DNA of 64,000 nucleotides from Actinocatenispora rupis. GTDB taxonomy: Bacteria > Actinomycetota > Actinomycetes > Mycobacteriales > Micromonosporaceae. The stretch lies in the NCBI RefSeq assembly GCF_016861975.1, contig NZ_BOMB01000001.1, positions 1 to 64,000 of the forward strand, written 5' to 3'. Below the pieces are notes generated by a model. The model was not told where the DNA came from. It was given only the letters and a program-made list of their open reading frames with translations, and ran no database searches. The position numbers and the translations under genes are program-made. Positions 1-7,163 of this stretch are shown here, one piece after another (position 1 is the stretch's first letter; every line of letters starts with the position of its first letter).

Positions 1-2
1 CC

Positions 3-434
3 CCCCCGGGGGGGGACCACTCGGTCTGGTGGTTCACCACCGACGGCGGCGCCTTCGCCGGCTGGTACGTGAATCTCGAACGGCACGTGGTCCGGACCGA
101 CGGTGACCTGGCCGGGATCGACGCTGTCGACCAGGAACTGGACGGCTGGGTCGCGCCCGACCGGGTCTGGCACTGGAAGGACGAGGAGTCGTTCGCGGCC
201 AAGACCGGCGATCCGGCGTTCTGGTCCGCCGACGAGGCGCTCGCGGTACGTGCCGAGGGGGAGCGGCTGCGGTCGCTGGCCGAGGCGGGCGCGCCGCCGT
301 TCGACGGGACGTGGTGCGACTGGCGTCCCGACCCGTCGTGGGCGTTGCCGACCCTGCCGTCCGGTTCGCTGGACGCCCCGCCGGCCCTTCCCTTGACCCG
401 CCCCTCCGGTACTCCCGAGCACGCGGCGGGCTGA
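3..434 (+). CDS. DUF402 domain protein, C-terminal part (5' end outside window)
   Basis: Open from the window edge; the first readable residues are [16 protein letters not shown], followed by FAGWYVNLE. The W-W-F...G-W-Y-V-N-L-E pattern and the following D-x-x-L-D-x-W-V are typical of DUF402 (FomD/Ntdp-like nucleotide or RNA phosphatase fold). The frame ends at TGA 432-434. A GTG at 69 is in frame, but it lies inside the conserved beta-strands, so it is not the start. The C-terminal tail (about 45 residues after W-R-P-D-P-S-W) is Pro-rich and probably disordered. The gene is followed by the rpsP promoter. The family assignment rests on motif recognition only. Confidence 0.7.
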   Translation, partial: PPGGDHSVWWFTTDGGAFAGWYVNLERHVVRTDGDLAGIDAVDQELDGWVAPDRVWHWKDEESFAAKTGDPAFWSADEALAVRAEGERLRSLAEAGAPPFDGTWCDWRPDPSWALPTLPSGSLDAPPALPLTRPSGTPEHAAG

Positions 435-516
435 CCGGGGCCGACGCCGTCGACGGCTCGGTGCCGCGCCGTCCGGTGGCGTCGCGGCCGGGTTCGTCGG
501 GCAGCGGCCGGTCTGG

Positions 517-522
517 CACAAT
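517..522 (+). promoter_or_regulatory. Candidate -10 of the rpsP operon (CACAAT)
   Basis: The TGGCACAATGG context 148 bases before the rpsP start is a typical actinobacterial vegetative -10 region. It would give a 5' leader of about 140 bases carrying an AGGAG Shine-Dalgarno at 653-657. No convincing -35 is visible. Confidence 0.5.
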
Positions 523-669
523 GGACCGCTGAACCGGCGCGTGTCCGGCGCCCTCTACCCGGCGCGTCGCCAGTCAACCAGCTTTCGACCGTGCTCGTCC
601 TTCGGCCATGCCCCACGTGGTCGACGGCCGTACCCGGCGGGGCTACCTACACAGGAGCGAACGAGAACC

Positions 670-1134
670 GTGGCAGCACGCATCCGGCTCAAGCGGCTGG
701 GGAAGATTCGTCACCCGCAGTACCGCATCGTCGTGGCCGACGCCCGCACCAAGCGCGACGGCCGGGTCATCGAGGAGATCGGCAAGTACCACCCGAAGGA
801 GGAGCCCTCGCTGATCGAGGTCGACTCCGAGCGGGTGCAGTACTGGCTGTCCGTCGGCGCGCAGCCGAGCGAGCCGGTGGCCGCCATCCTCTCCCGTACC
901 GGTGACTGGCAGAAGTTCAAGGGCCTGCCGGCTCCGGAGCCGCTGAAGGTGGCCGCGCCGAAGCGCGACCGCCAGGCGCGGTACGAGGAGGAGGCCAAGG
1001 CCGCCGGTGGCCTGACCGACGCCGGCAAGCCCGAGGCGAAGACCGAGAAGAAGAAGCCGGCCAAGAAGGCCGACGAGGCGAAGGCCGAGAGCACCGAGGG
1101 GAAGGCCGGTTCGGATGCCGGCACGGAGTCCTGA
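670..1134 (+). CDS. rpsP: 30S ribosomal protein S16
   Basis: S16 of the small ribosomal subunit, 154 aa from GTG 670, placed by the ACAGGAGCG Shine-Dalgarno and the canonical N-terminus [20 protein letters not shown]. The S16 core covers roughly residues 1-85 (Y-R-I-V-V-A-D, G-R-x-I-E-E-I-G-x-Y-x-P, W-L-x-x-G-A-Q-P). From about residue 95 there is a long Lys/Ala/Glu-rich tail, longer than in E. coli S16 but common in actinobacteria. It is the first gene of an rpsP-khpA-rimM-trmD unit; khpA starts 1 base after its stop. An upstream in-frame extension to 541 exists but lacks S16 homology and a ribosome site. Confidence 0.96.
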   Translation: MAARIRLKRLGKIRHPQYRIVVADARTKRDGRVIEEIGKYHPKEEPSLIEVDSERVQYWLSVGAQPSEPVAAILSRTGDWQKFKGLPAPEPLKVAAPKRDRQARYEEEAKAAGGLTDAGKPEAKTEKKKPAKKADEAKAESTEGKAGSDAGTES

Positions 1135-1135
1135 C

Positions 1136-1366
1136 GTGCTGCGTCCGGCCCTCGACCACCTGGTCCGCGGGATCGTGGAGCACCCGGACGACGTCCGGGT
1201 GCGCATGGTCAACTCGCGGCGCGGGAAGCGGCTTGAGGTCCGGGTGCACCCGGACGACCTGGGTACCGTGATCGGCCGCGGCGGGCGTACTGCCAAGGCG
1301 TTGCGCCAGGTCATCGGCTCGGTGGGCGGACGCGGCATCCGCGTCGAGATCGTCGACAGCTACTGA
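1136..1366 (+). CDS. khpA: KH-domain RNA-binding protein KhpA
   Basis: Small single KH-domain RNA-binding protein (76 aa), usually found between rpsP and rimM; in other bacteria it works with KhpB/EloR on RNA. The chosen start is GTG 1136, giving VLRPALDHLVRGIVEHPDDV, which matches the family's L-x-x-A-L-x-H-L-V-x-G-I-V opening. An in-frame ATG at 1115 would overlap rpsP by 20 bases. The GxxG loop is GRGG at residues 47-50, followed by R-T-A-x-A-L-R. Its TGA overlaps the rimM ATG (TGATG), implying translational coupling. Confidence 0.92.
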   Translation: MLRPALDHLVRGIVEHPDDVRVRMVNSRRGKRLEVRVHPDDLGTVIGRGGRTAKALRQVIGSVGGRGIRVEIVDSY

Positions 1367-1890
1367 TGCACCTGACCGTCGGGCGGATCGTCCGCCCGCA
1401 CGGCGTCCGGGGCGAGGTCCTGGTCGACGTGCGTACCGATGATCCCGTCGAGCGGTTCACCGCCGGGTCGGTGCTGGACACCGACCCGGCGCCGCGCGGC
1501 CCGCTCACCGTGGAGTACTCGCGGGGCCAGACCGTGTCGGCGGGCCGGGTCCGGCTGATCGTGGCGTTCGCCGAGATCACCGACCGGAACGCGGCGGAGG
1601 ACGCGCGGGGCACGTCGCTGCTGGTCGACAGTGCCGAGCTGACCGACCCCGACGACCCGGACGAGTTCCACGACCACCAGCTCGTCGGCCTCACCGCGGT
1701 GGACGCCGACGGCGCCGAGGTGGGCGAGGTGGTCCGGGTCGAGCACCTGCCCGCGTCCGACCTGCTGGTCGTGCGGTGCCCGGACGGCCACGACGCGCTC
1801 GTCCCGTTCGTGTCGGCGATCGTGCCCGAGATCGACGTTCCCGCCGGCCGGATCGTGCTGACCCCGCCGGACGGCCTGCTCGATCTGTAA
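1366..1890 (+). CDS. rimM: Ribosome maturation factor RimM
   Basis: 16S rRNA/30S maturation factor of 174 aa. The N-terminal RimM barrel is recognisable by [13 protein letters not shown] (residues 5-17). The PRC-barrel half starts near residue 100 ([12 protein letters not shown]) and ends with P-F-V-x-x-I-V-P-E-I-D. ATG 1366 overlaps the khpA stop. The stop is followed by AAGGAG (1889-1894), the ribosome site of trmD, so rimM and trmD are cotranscribed. Confidence 0.95.
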   Translation: MHLTVGRIVRPHGVRGEVLVDVRTDDPVERFTAGSVLDTDPAPRGPLTVEYSRGQTVSAGRVRLIVAFAEITDRNAAEDARGTSLLVDSAELTDPDDPDEFHDHQLVGLTAVDADGAEVGEVVRVEHLPASDLLVVRCPDGHDALVPFVSAIVPEIDVPAGRIVLTPPDGLLDL

Positions 1891-1901
1891 GGAGTGCCGC
1901 C

Positions 1902-2675
1902 GTGCGGATCGACGTGCTCACCATCTTTCCCGAGTACCTGGCGCCGCTGGACCTGTCGCTGATCGGCCGCGCGCGGCAGCACGGGCTGCTCGACATCACC
2001 GTGCACGACCTGCGTACGTGGACGGTCGACGTGCACCGCACCGTGGACGACACGCCGTACGGCGGGGGTCCGGGCATGGTGATGCGGCCCGAGCCGTGGG
2101 GCGGCGCGTTCGACCAGCTCGTACCGGCGGACGGCCCGGTGCCGCGCTTCGTCGTACCGGGGCCGGCCGGGGTGCCGCTGACCCAGTCGCTCGCCGCGGA
2201 GCTGGCCGCCGAGCCGTGGCTGCTGTTCGGCTGCGGCCGGTACGAGGGGATCGACCAGCGGGTGCTGGACGTCGCGGCCGAGCGGATGACGGTGACCGAG
2301 GTCTCGCTCGGCGACGTCGTGCTGTTCGGCGGCGAGGTCGCGGTTCTCGCCGTGGTCGAGGCGGTCACCCGGCTGCTGCCCGGCGTACTCGGCAACGCCG
2401 AGTCGCTGCTGGAGGAGTCGCACACCGGCGGGCTGCTGGAGGCGCCGGTGTACACGAAGCCGGCGGAGTGGCGCGGGCGCGCGGTGCCGGAGGTGCTGCG
2501 GTCCGGTGACCACGGGAAGATCGCCCGCTGGCGACGTGATCAGGCCCTCATTCGGACGGCTCGGCGCCGCCCCGATCTGCTCTCCGCTCTGCCGCCCGGT
2601 ACTCTGGACCGGACGGACCAGCTCGCGCTCTCCCAGGGTGGATGTCCACCCGTTCGGGAGGGTGTGGCAGAGTAG
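1902..2675 (+). CDS. trmD: tRNA (guanine(37)-N1)-methyltransferase TrmD
   Basis: SAM-dependent m1G37 tRNA methyltransferase of the SPOUT (trefoil-knot) superfamily, 257 aa. GTG 1902 follows AAGGAGTGCCGCC and gives the canonical [13 protein letters not shown] start. The hallmark knot motifs are visible: [10 protein letters not shown] (52-61), [12 protein letters not shown] (110-121) and E-V-S-L-G-D (133-138). In the last motif most homologues read LSGGE or LNGGE where this one reads LFGGE. About 25 C-terminal residues (after the R-T-x-x-R-R-P-D-L-L helix) are poorly conserved. It ends 102 bases before rplS. Confidence 0.95.
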   Translation: MRIDVLTIFPEYLAPLDLSLIGRARQHGLLDITVHDLRTWTVDVHRTVDDTPYGGGPGMVMRPEPWGGAFDQLVPADGPVPRFVVPGPAGVPLTQSLAAELAAEPWLLFGCGRYEGIDQRVLDVAAERMTVTEVSLGDVVLFGGEVAVLAVVEAVTRLLPGVLGNAESLLEESHTGGLLEAPVYTKPAEWRGRAVPEVLRSGDHGKIARWRRDQALIRTARRRPDLLSALPPGTLDRTDQLALSQGGCPPVREGVAE

Positions 2676-2676
2676 T

Positions 2677-2719
2677 GGGTTGCCGCAGGCGCCAGATCGC
2701 TCTGGTAGGCCCGCAACCC
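2677..2719 (+). ncRNA. Structured leader of rplS
   Basis: In the trmD-rplS gap, GGGTTGC (2677-2683) pairs with GCAACCC (2713-2719). It encloses a second stem, CCAGA (2692-2696) with TCTGG (2701-2705) and a 4-base loop. This two-tier structure sits 58 bases before the rplS start, where ribosomal-protein autoregulatory leaders occur. Function is inferred. Confidence 0.4.
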
Positions 2720-2777
2720 CGTAAAGAACCTTCCACCGGCGCTCACGCGCGCCCTTGAGTTTGAGGAAGCAGTCGCG

Positions 2778-3134
2778 ATGAACACGCTGGACACTCTCGA
2801 CGCCCAGTCGCAGCGGGTCGACGTCCCGGATTTCCGCCCCGGTGACACCGTCAAGGTCTCGGTCCGCGTCGTCGAGGGCAGCCGGTCCCGTATCCAGGTC
2901 TTCCAGGGCGTCGTGATCCGCCGCCAGGGCGACGGCCTGCGCGAGACGTTCACCGTCCGCAAGGTCAGCTTCGGCGTCGGCGTCGAGCGGACCTTCCCGG
3001 TGAACACCCCGGTGATCGACAAGATCGAGGTCGTCACCCGCGGCGATGTCCGCCGCGCGAAGCTCTACTACCTCCGTAACCTGCGCGGCAAGGCCGCGAA
3101 GATCAAGGAGAAGCGCGAGCCGGCCGCGAGCTGA
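2778..3134 (+). CDS. rplS: 50S ribosomal protein L19
   Basis: L19 of the large subunit at the 30S-50S interface, 118 aa, normal length. Recognisable by F-R-P-G-D-T-V-K-V-x-V-R-V-x-E-G (residues 20-35), the R-x-Q-x-F-x-G-V-V-I block and the basic C-terminus [18 protein letters not shown]. The ATG follows TTGAGGAAGCAGTCGCG. It is preceded by a structured leader and followed by a classic terminator (3190-3231) that lies inside the start of the next open frame. Confidence 0.97.
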   Translation: MNTLDTLDAQSQRVDVPDFRPGDTVKVSVRVVEGSRSRIQVFQGVVIRRQGDGLRETFTVRKVSFGVGVERTFPVNTPVIDKIEVVTRGDVRRAKLYYLRNLRGKAAKIKEKREPAAS

Positions 3135-3163
3135 CTCGACACCCGGGTCGCGAGGCGCCACGC

Positions 3164-3898
3164 GTGGGCGACGCGACACCGAGCCTGAGCCGCCGGGCAC
3201 GGACCCCCAAAGGTCCGGTCCGGCGGTTTTTGCGTCGTCTGACCTGGTGGCAGGAACTGTTGCTGCTGGTCGTGGTGGCGGTGCTGGTCGCCCTGGTCGT
3301 CCGGACGTACGCGGTGGAGACGTTCTGGATCCCGTCCGGGTCGATGGAGCAGACCCTGCGTACGGGGGACCAGGTGTTGGTCGACAAGGTCACGTACCAC
3401 TGGCGTGAGCCGCGGCGGGGCGAGGTGGTGGTGTTCCGCGGCGTGGACGGCTGGTCGGCCCCGGAGGGTACGGCGAGCGGCTCGTCCGGACCGGTGGACC
3501 GCCTGCTCCGTGCCGTGGTCGGCGGGGCCGCGCCGGGGGAGAACGACTTCGTCAAGCGTGTCGTCGGCGTACCGGGGGACGTGGTGGCGTGCTGCGACCG
3601 CGGCGGGCACGTCACGGTGAACGGCGTCGCGCTGCACGAGCCGTACGTGTACGAGGACTCGCCGGTGGATGCGCCGCCGAGCCCGGGGGAGTGCCGGTCG
3701 AGACGGTTCCCGGCGTACCGGGTGCGGGCCGGGCAGTTGTTCGTCCTGGGTGACCACCGCGGCGTGTCGCAGGACTCGCGGTGTCAGGGTCCGGTGCCGC
3801 TCAGCGCCGTGATCGGCCGCGCCGTCGCCGTCGCCTGGCCGCCGGGCCACTGGCGTACGGTGCCGGTGCCCGACACCTTCCGTCGGGTGCCGGACTGA
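3164..3898 (+). CDS. lepB: Signal peptidase I (first of two tandem copies)
   Basis: Type I signal peptidase, membrane-anchored serine/lysine protease, 244 aa from GTG 3164. One N-terminal membrane helix (about residues 31-50) is followed by the catalytic box I-P-S-G-S-M-E (nucleophile Ser60) and the general-base box D-F-V-K-R-V-V-G-V-P-G-D (Lys131), then L-G-D-H-R near the end. An insertion of about 25 residues (Ser/Gly-rich, about 96-122) separates the boxes. Codons 9-23 coincide with a strong terminator hairpin and T-run, so the start is uncertain: initiation could be lower down (for example TTG 3230) or expression may depend on read-through. The next gene is a paralogue. Confidence 0.9.
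   Translation: MGDATPSLSRRARTPKGPVRRFLRRLTWWQELLLLVVVAVLVALVVRTYAVETFWIPSGSMEQTLRTGDQVLVDKVTYHWREPRRGEVVVFRGVDGWSAPEGTASGSSGPVDRLLRAVVGGAAPGENDFVKRVVGVPGDVVACCDRGGHVTVNGVALHEPYVYEDSPVDAPPSPGECRSRRFPAYRVRAGQLFVLGDHRGVSQDSRCQGPVPLSAVIGRAVAVAWPPGHWRTVPVPDTFRRVPD
3190..3231 (+). terminator. Intrinsic terminator of rplS, embedded in lepB codons 9-23
   Basis: CCGCCGG (3190-3196) pairs with CCGGCGG (3220-3226). The upper stem is CGGACC (3200-3205) with GGTCCG (3212-3217), and the loop is CCCAAA. TTTTT follows directly at 3227-3231. It is the only clear hairpin-plus-T-run terminator in the window. Confidence 0.8.
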
Positions 3899-3926
3899 CC
3901 GCCGCCGATCGGACGGGTGGACGTCG

Positions 3927-3932
3927 TAGGCT
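3927..3932 (+). promoter_or_regulatory. Leaderless-type promoter of the second lepB (TAGGCT)
   Basis: TAGGCT followed by six bases and then the GTG start at 3939. With this spacing transcription would begin at or next to the start codon; no Shine-Dalgarno is present. Confidence 0.6.
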
Positions 3933-3938
3933 GCCCGG

Positions 3939-4604
3939 GTGACCGAAACGCACGAGCGGCGCGACGCAGCGCAGGCGGAGCATCCGAGGCGTGGTGGCTC
4001 CTTCTGGCGCGAGCTTCCGGTTCTGATCGTGGTGGCGGTCCTGGTCGCCGTCGCGGTCCGGGTGTTCGTGTTGCAGACGTTCTGGATCCCGTCGGGCTCG
4101 ATGGAGCACACGCTCGACATCAACGACCGGGTCCTGGTCAACAAGCTGATCTACGACTTCCGCGACCCGCACCGCGGCGAGATCGTCGTGTTCCGTTCGC
4201 CGGTGTCGTGGCGGACGAACCCGAACGAGAAGGACTTCATCAAGCGGGTGATCGCGGTCGGCGGCGACCACGTGGTGTGCTGCGACCGGAACGACCGGAT
4301 CATGGTCAACGGGCACGCCCTCGACGAGAAGTCCTACCTCTACCGCAATCCGGACGGCACCTACGTCGCCCCCAGCGCCGAACCCTTCGACGTACGGGTG
4401 CCGAAGGGGCGGTTGTGGGTGATGGGCGACCACCGTAACGAGTCGGGCGACTCGCGCGAACACTTCGTACAAGATCGAGATGTCGACAACGCGACCATCC
4501 CGGTTGATTCGGTCATCGGCGATGCCTTCGCGCTGTACTGGCCGTTGGACCGGGCGACATGGCTCGGTGTACCGAGGACCTTCGACGGGGTACCTGACCC
4601 GTGA
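3939..4604 (+). CDS. lepB: Signal peptidase I (second tandem copy)
   Basis: Type I signal peptidase, 221 aa. Membrane helix at about residues 25-45, nucleophile box I-P-S-G-S-M-E (Ser54), base box D-F-I-K-R-V-I-A-V-G-G-D (Lys102), and M-G-D-H-R-N-E-S-G-D-S-R, the full C-terminal box E. It lacks the Ser/Gly insertion of the upstream copy and matches the standard actinobacterial enzyme better, so it is probably the housekeeping one. It has its own leaderless-type TAGGCT promoter. Tandem signal peptidases are common in actinomycetes with large secretomes. Confidence 0.95.
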   Translation: MTETHERRDAAQAEHPRRGGSFWRELPVLIVVAVLVAVAVRVFVLQTFWIPSGSMEHTLDINDRVLVNKLIYDFRDPHRGEIVVFRSPVSWRTNPNEKDFIKRVIAVGGDHVVCCDRNDRIMVNGHALDEKSYLYRNPDGTYVAPSAEPFDVRVPKGRLWVMGDHRNESGDSREHFVQDRDVDNATIPVDSVIGDAFALYWPLDRATWLGVPRTFDGVPDP

Positions 4605-4645
4605 CCGGGCGGGGTCCTCGACGCGGCACCCGCGCCGGTCGGCCG

Positions 4646-4651
4646 TAGGCT
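4646..4651 (+). promoter_or_regulatory. Candidate -10 of rnhB (TAGGCT)
   Basis: TAGGCT 42 bases before the rnhB ATG. This would give a short leader containing GGACAGGAGG (4671-4680). Confidence 0.5.
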
Positions 4652-4687
4652 GGATGCTTCCCGCCGGGCAGGACAGGAGGGCCTTCG

Positions 4688-5413
4688 ATGTTGGCGCCAC
4701 AGCGTACGGTGATCCGCCGCGGCGCCGGGCTGTACGCGTTGGAGCAGGGGCTGCGGCGCCGCGGTTTCCGGCACATCGCCGGCGCCGACGAGGCCGGTCG
4801 GGGCGCCTGTGCGGGCCCGCTGGTGGTGGCCGCGGCGATACTGCCGGACGGCCGGCGCGGCGAGGTGCCCGGGCTGGCCGACTCCAAGCTACTGACCCCC
4901 GCCGCGCGGGAGCGGGTGTACGAGGAGGTCGTCGCGCGGGCCGTTGCGTACGAGGTGGTGGTGATCCCGCCGGACGAGGTGGACGTCCGCGGCCTGCACG
5001 TGTGCAACCTGGCCGGGATGCGTCGGGCGCTGGCCCGGCTCACCCCCGGCCCGGACTACGTGCTGACCGACGGGTTCCGGGTGGGCGGGGTCGGGGTGCC
5101 GGGGCTCGCCGTGTGGAAGGGCGACCAGGTGGCGGCCTGCGTGGCCGCCGCGAGCGTGCTGGCCAAGGTCACCCGGGACCGACTGATGACTGAACTGTCC
5201 GAACAGTGGCCGACGTACGGTTTCGCCGAGCACAAGGGCTATGTGACGCCCATGCACACCGCGGCCCTGCGTCGGCACGGACCGTGCCCGGTGCACCGCT
5301 GGTCGTACGCCAACGTCGCGGCGGTCGCCGACCGCGCCGCGCCGGGCGTACGGCCGGCGCGTGCCGGGCACACGGCACCCGTCGTGGTGGCGGACGATGC
5401 GCCCGAGGCATGA
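4688..5413 (+). CDS. rnhB: Ribonuclease HII
   Basis: Removes RNA from RNA/DNA hybrids and single ribonucleotides from DNA. 241 aa, ATG after ACAGGAGGGCCTTCG. Catalytic acidic residues are visible in G-A-D-E-A-G-R-G (Asp34, Glu35), and further conserved segments are D-S-K-L-L-T (65-70) and L-T-D-G-F (Asp128). The basic C-terminal segment H-K-G-Y-V-T-x-x-H-x-x-A-L-R-R-H-G-P-C follows. The last 40 residues (after H-R-W-S-Y-A-N-V) are an Ala/Arg-rich extension not needed for the fold. It stands between lepB and DUF2469, the usual actinobacterial order. Confidence 0.95.
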   Translation: MLAPQRTVIRRGAGLYALEQGLRRRGFRHIAGADEAGRGACAGPLVVAAAILPDGRRGEVPGLADSKLLTPAARERVYEEVVARAVAYEVVVIPPDEVDVRGLHVCNLAGMRRALARLTPGPDYVLTDGFRVGGVGVPGLAVWKGDQVAACVAAASVLAKVTRDRLMTELSEQWPTYGFAEHKGYVTPMHTAALRRHGPCPVHRWSYANVAAVADRAAPGVRPARAGHTAPVVVADDAPEA

Positions 5414-5494
5414 TCTCGTCGGGGTGTCGGCGCGTCCCGAGCGCGGTGGGCGGGCGGGTGTGGGCGACAATATCGGCATGGAGGACGGGACCAG

Positions 5495-5818
5495 ATGAGC
5501 GCCGAGGATCTCGAAAAGTACGAGACGGAGATGGAGCTTCAGCTCTATCGCGAGTACCGCGACATCGTGCGCCAGTTCTCCTATGTGGTCGAGACCGAGC
5601 GTCGGTTCTACCTGGCCAACGCGGTCGACCTGTCGGTGCGCAACACCGATGGCGAGGTGTACTTCGAGGTCGAGATGACCGACGCCTGGGTGTGGGACAT
5701 GTACCGTCCTGCCCGGTTCGTGAAGCATGTGCGGGTCATGACGTTCAAGGACGTCAACATCGAGGAGCTCGACAAGCCCGACATCTCCCTGCCGAACGAC
5801 GCGAGCTTCGGCACCTGA
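5495..5818 (+). CDS. DUF2469 family protein
   Basis: Small, highly conserved actinobacterial protein (107 aa) of unknown function beginning MSAEDLEKYETEMELQLYRE. Strongly acidic and aromatic, with no signal peptide or membrane segment, so cytosolic. The ribosome site GGAGG (5480-5484) and a GACAAT -10-like hexamer at 5466-5471 precede it. It is nearly always located next to rnhB in actinobacteria, as here. Confidence 0.92.
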   Translation: MSAEDLEKYETEMELQLYREYRDIVRQFSYVVETERRFYLANAVDLSVRNTDGEVYFEVEMTDAWVWDMYRPARFVKHVRVMTFKDVNIEELDKPDISLPNDASFGT

Positions 5819-5858
5819 GCCACGAATGGTCCGGCCACCCGCGGGTAGTCGCCAGGAC

Positions 5859-6074
5859 ATGACCGAGACACCGTACGACAGCGACCCCGAGGGCCACGTC
5901 CGGATGCCGCCGGACACCGGCCCCAACCCGCCCGCCATGCCCGGGACCAGCGAGGACGCCGAACCCGTGCAGGGCATCTACCGCCCCGACATCGGCCCCG
6001 GCGGGCGCGACGTCGACACCACCGAGCGCCCGCTGCCCGGGCGTACCCGCAACGCCCGCGGCCCGGAGAGCTGA
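5859..6074 (+). CDS. Small hypothetical protein
   Basis: 71 aa from ATG 5859 (MTETPYDSDPEGHVRMPPDT). Acidic and Pro/Gly-rich, no membrane segment or recognised domain; probably mostly disordered. An in-frame ATG at 5826 would add 11 residues without a ribosome site. Codon usage (C/G in the third position) looks coding. No function can be assigned. Confidence 0.55.
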   Translation: MTETPYDSDPEGHVRMPPDTGPNPPAMPGTSEDAEPVQGIYRPDIGPGGRDVDTTERPLPGRTRNARGPES

Positions 6075-6742
6075 CCTTCCCGCCGGCGCTGGTCGGCACC
6101 GTTCACGCGTGGCTGGCCGGGCTGGCGGTGTTCCGTCCGACCTCAGCCGCGGTCTCGTTAGACGCTGCACTTCTCGCGTACCCGGCGGTGACGGGCGTCT
6201 GCGGTTCGTGCAGACCTGTCCGTGCAGGTCTGTGCTGTGCGCCTGGCGCCGGGTTTCCTTCGGCAACTGGTACATGCACGGACCGCGTTCTCGGGAACCC
6301 GTGGCGGTGGCTCCCTTCTCCGGCGCGGTTGCGCAGGCGCGGAGCTGCGGCGGCGCCGTGGAACGGCCGCGGTCTCGCTGCCGTGGTGCCTCCTGCCGGT
6401 CTGCTGCACGCTGCGTCGGACCGGCCGCATCCACGGGCTGCCGGATGGCAGTCGACGTTGCGACTCGCGTGCCGTGCCATCCGTGTTCGATGCGGGAATG
6501 CGGTTGGTACTTTTCGCCTTTTTGATCTTCGCGGGTTTTCAGGGCTCGGTCGTGACTGCGCCGGCTCCCCCTGCTGAGCTGGGGTGGGGCCGGTGTCCGG
6601 GGCGCGGCGGCGCGTGAAGACGTGACGGATCCCGTGCTGTCAAGTTCGTCCACAACCCCCTCGGTTGTCCACAGATCGGCACTGTCGGCCGGTCGGCGGC
6701 CGTCCGGGCGCGGCAGGGTTGCCGCGACCCGGGAGGTGGCCC
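6075..6742. other. 668-base non-coding gap
   Basis: No frame here shows protein-like composition. It contains a perfect hairpin (6208-6235) and, at about 6500-6540, a T-rich stretch with two runs of four or five T unusual for this genome. ACAACC/GGTTGT (6651-6666) forms a small inverted repeat upstream of the yraN region. No tRNA-like fold was seen. Confidence 0.5.
6208..6235. other. Stem-loop in the gap before yraN
   Basis: CAGACCTG (6211-6218) is perfectly complementary to CAGGTCTG (6225-6232) around a 6-base loop. Three more pairs, two of them wobble, extend the base. There is no T-run, so it is not a standard terminator. Confidence 0.5.
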
Positions 6743-7162
6743 ATGAGTACCCAGCAGATCCGTACCGGCCGATCCGCCGTGCCGAGGGCGGGTGGCGGCG
6801 AGCAGCACCGACGCCGGTCCGCGCTCGGTGAGTTCGGGGAACGGTTGGCCGCAGCCCACCTGGCCGCCGAGGGCCACGTCCTGCTCGCGCGCAACTGGCG
6901 ATGTCGGTACGGCGAGATCGACCTCGTGGCCCGGGACGACGCCACCCTCGTCTTCTGCGAGGTGAAGACGCGCCGGACGGACCGGTTCGGGCCGCCGTCG
7001 GCCGCGGTCGGTGCCGGGAAGGCGAGCCGGATCCGCGAGCTGGCAGTGCGCTGGATGACCGCCACCGGTACGCACGGCGGCGAGATCCGGTTCGACGTGA
7101 TCAGCGTGCTCTCCCCGGTCCACGCCCCGGTCCGGCTCGAACACCTGCGATCGGCGTTCTGA
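6743..7162 (+). CDS. YraN/UPF0102 family endonuclease-like protein
   Basis: 139 aa, ATG 6743 after GGGAGGTGGCCC. Restriction-endonuclease-like fold of the UPF0102 family: G-E-x-x-A-A-x-H-L (30-39), R-Y-G-E-I-D-L-V-A-R-D (55-65) and F-C-E-V-K-T-R (71-77) supply the E...D...E-x-K nuclease triad. Precise cellular role is unsettled. It sits directly before the comM/yifB and dprA genes, a conserved cluster. Its TGA is one base before the next ATG. Confidence 0.9.
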   Translation: MSTQQIRTGRSAVPRAGGGEQHRRRSALGEFGERLAAAHLAAEGHVLLARNWRCRYGEIDLVARDDATLVFCEVKTRRTDRFGPPSAAVGAGKASRIRELAVRWMTATGTHGGEIRFDVISVLSPVHAPVRLEHLRSAF

Positions 7163-7163
7163 C

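Noticed and set aside
6075-6742. tRNA or small RNA gene
   Set aside because: No cloverleaf could be drawn; the only clear structure is one isolated hairpin without a terminator.
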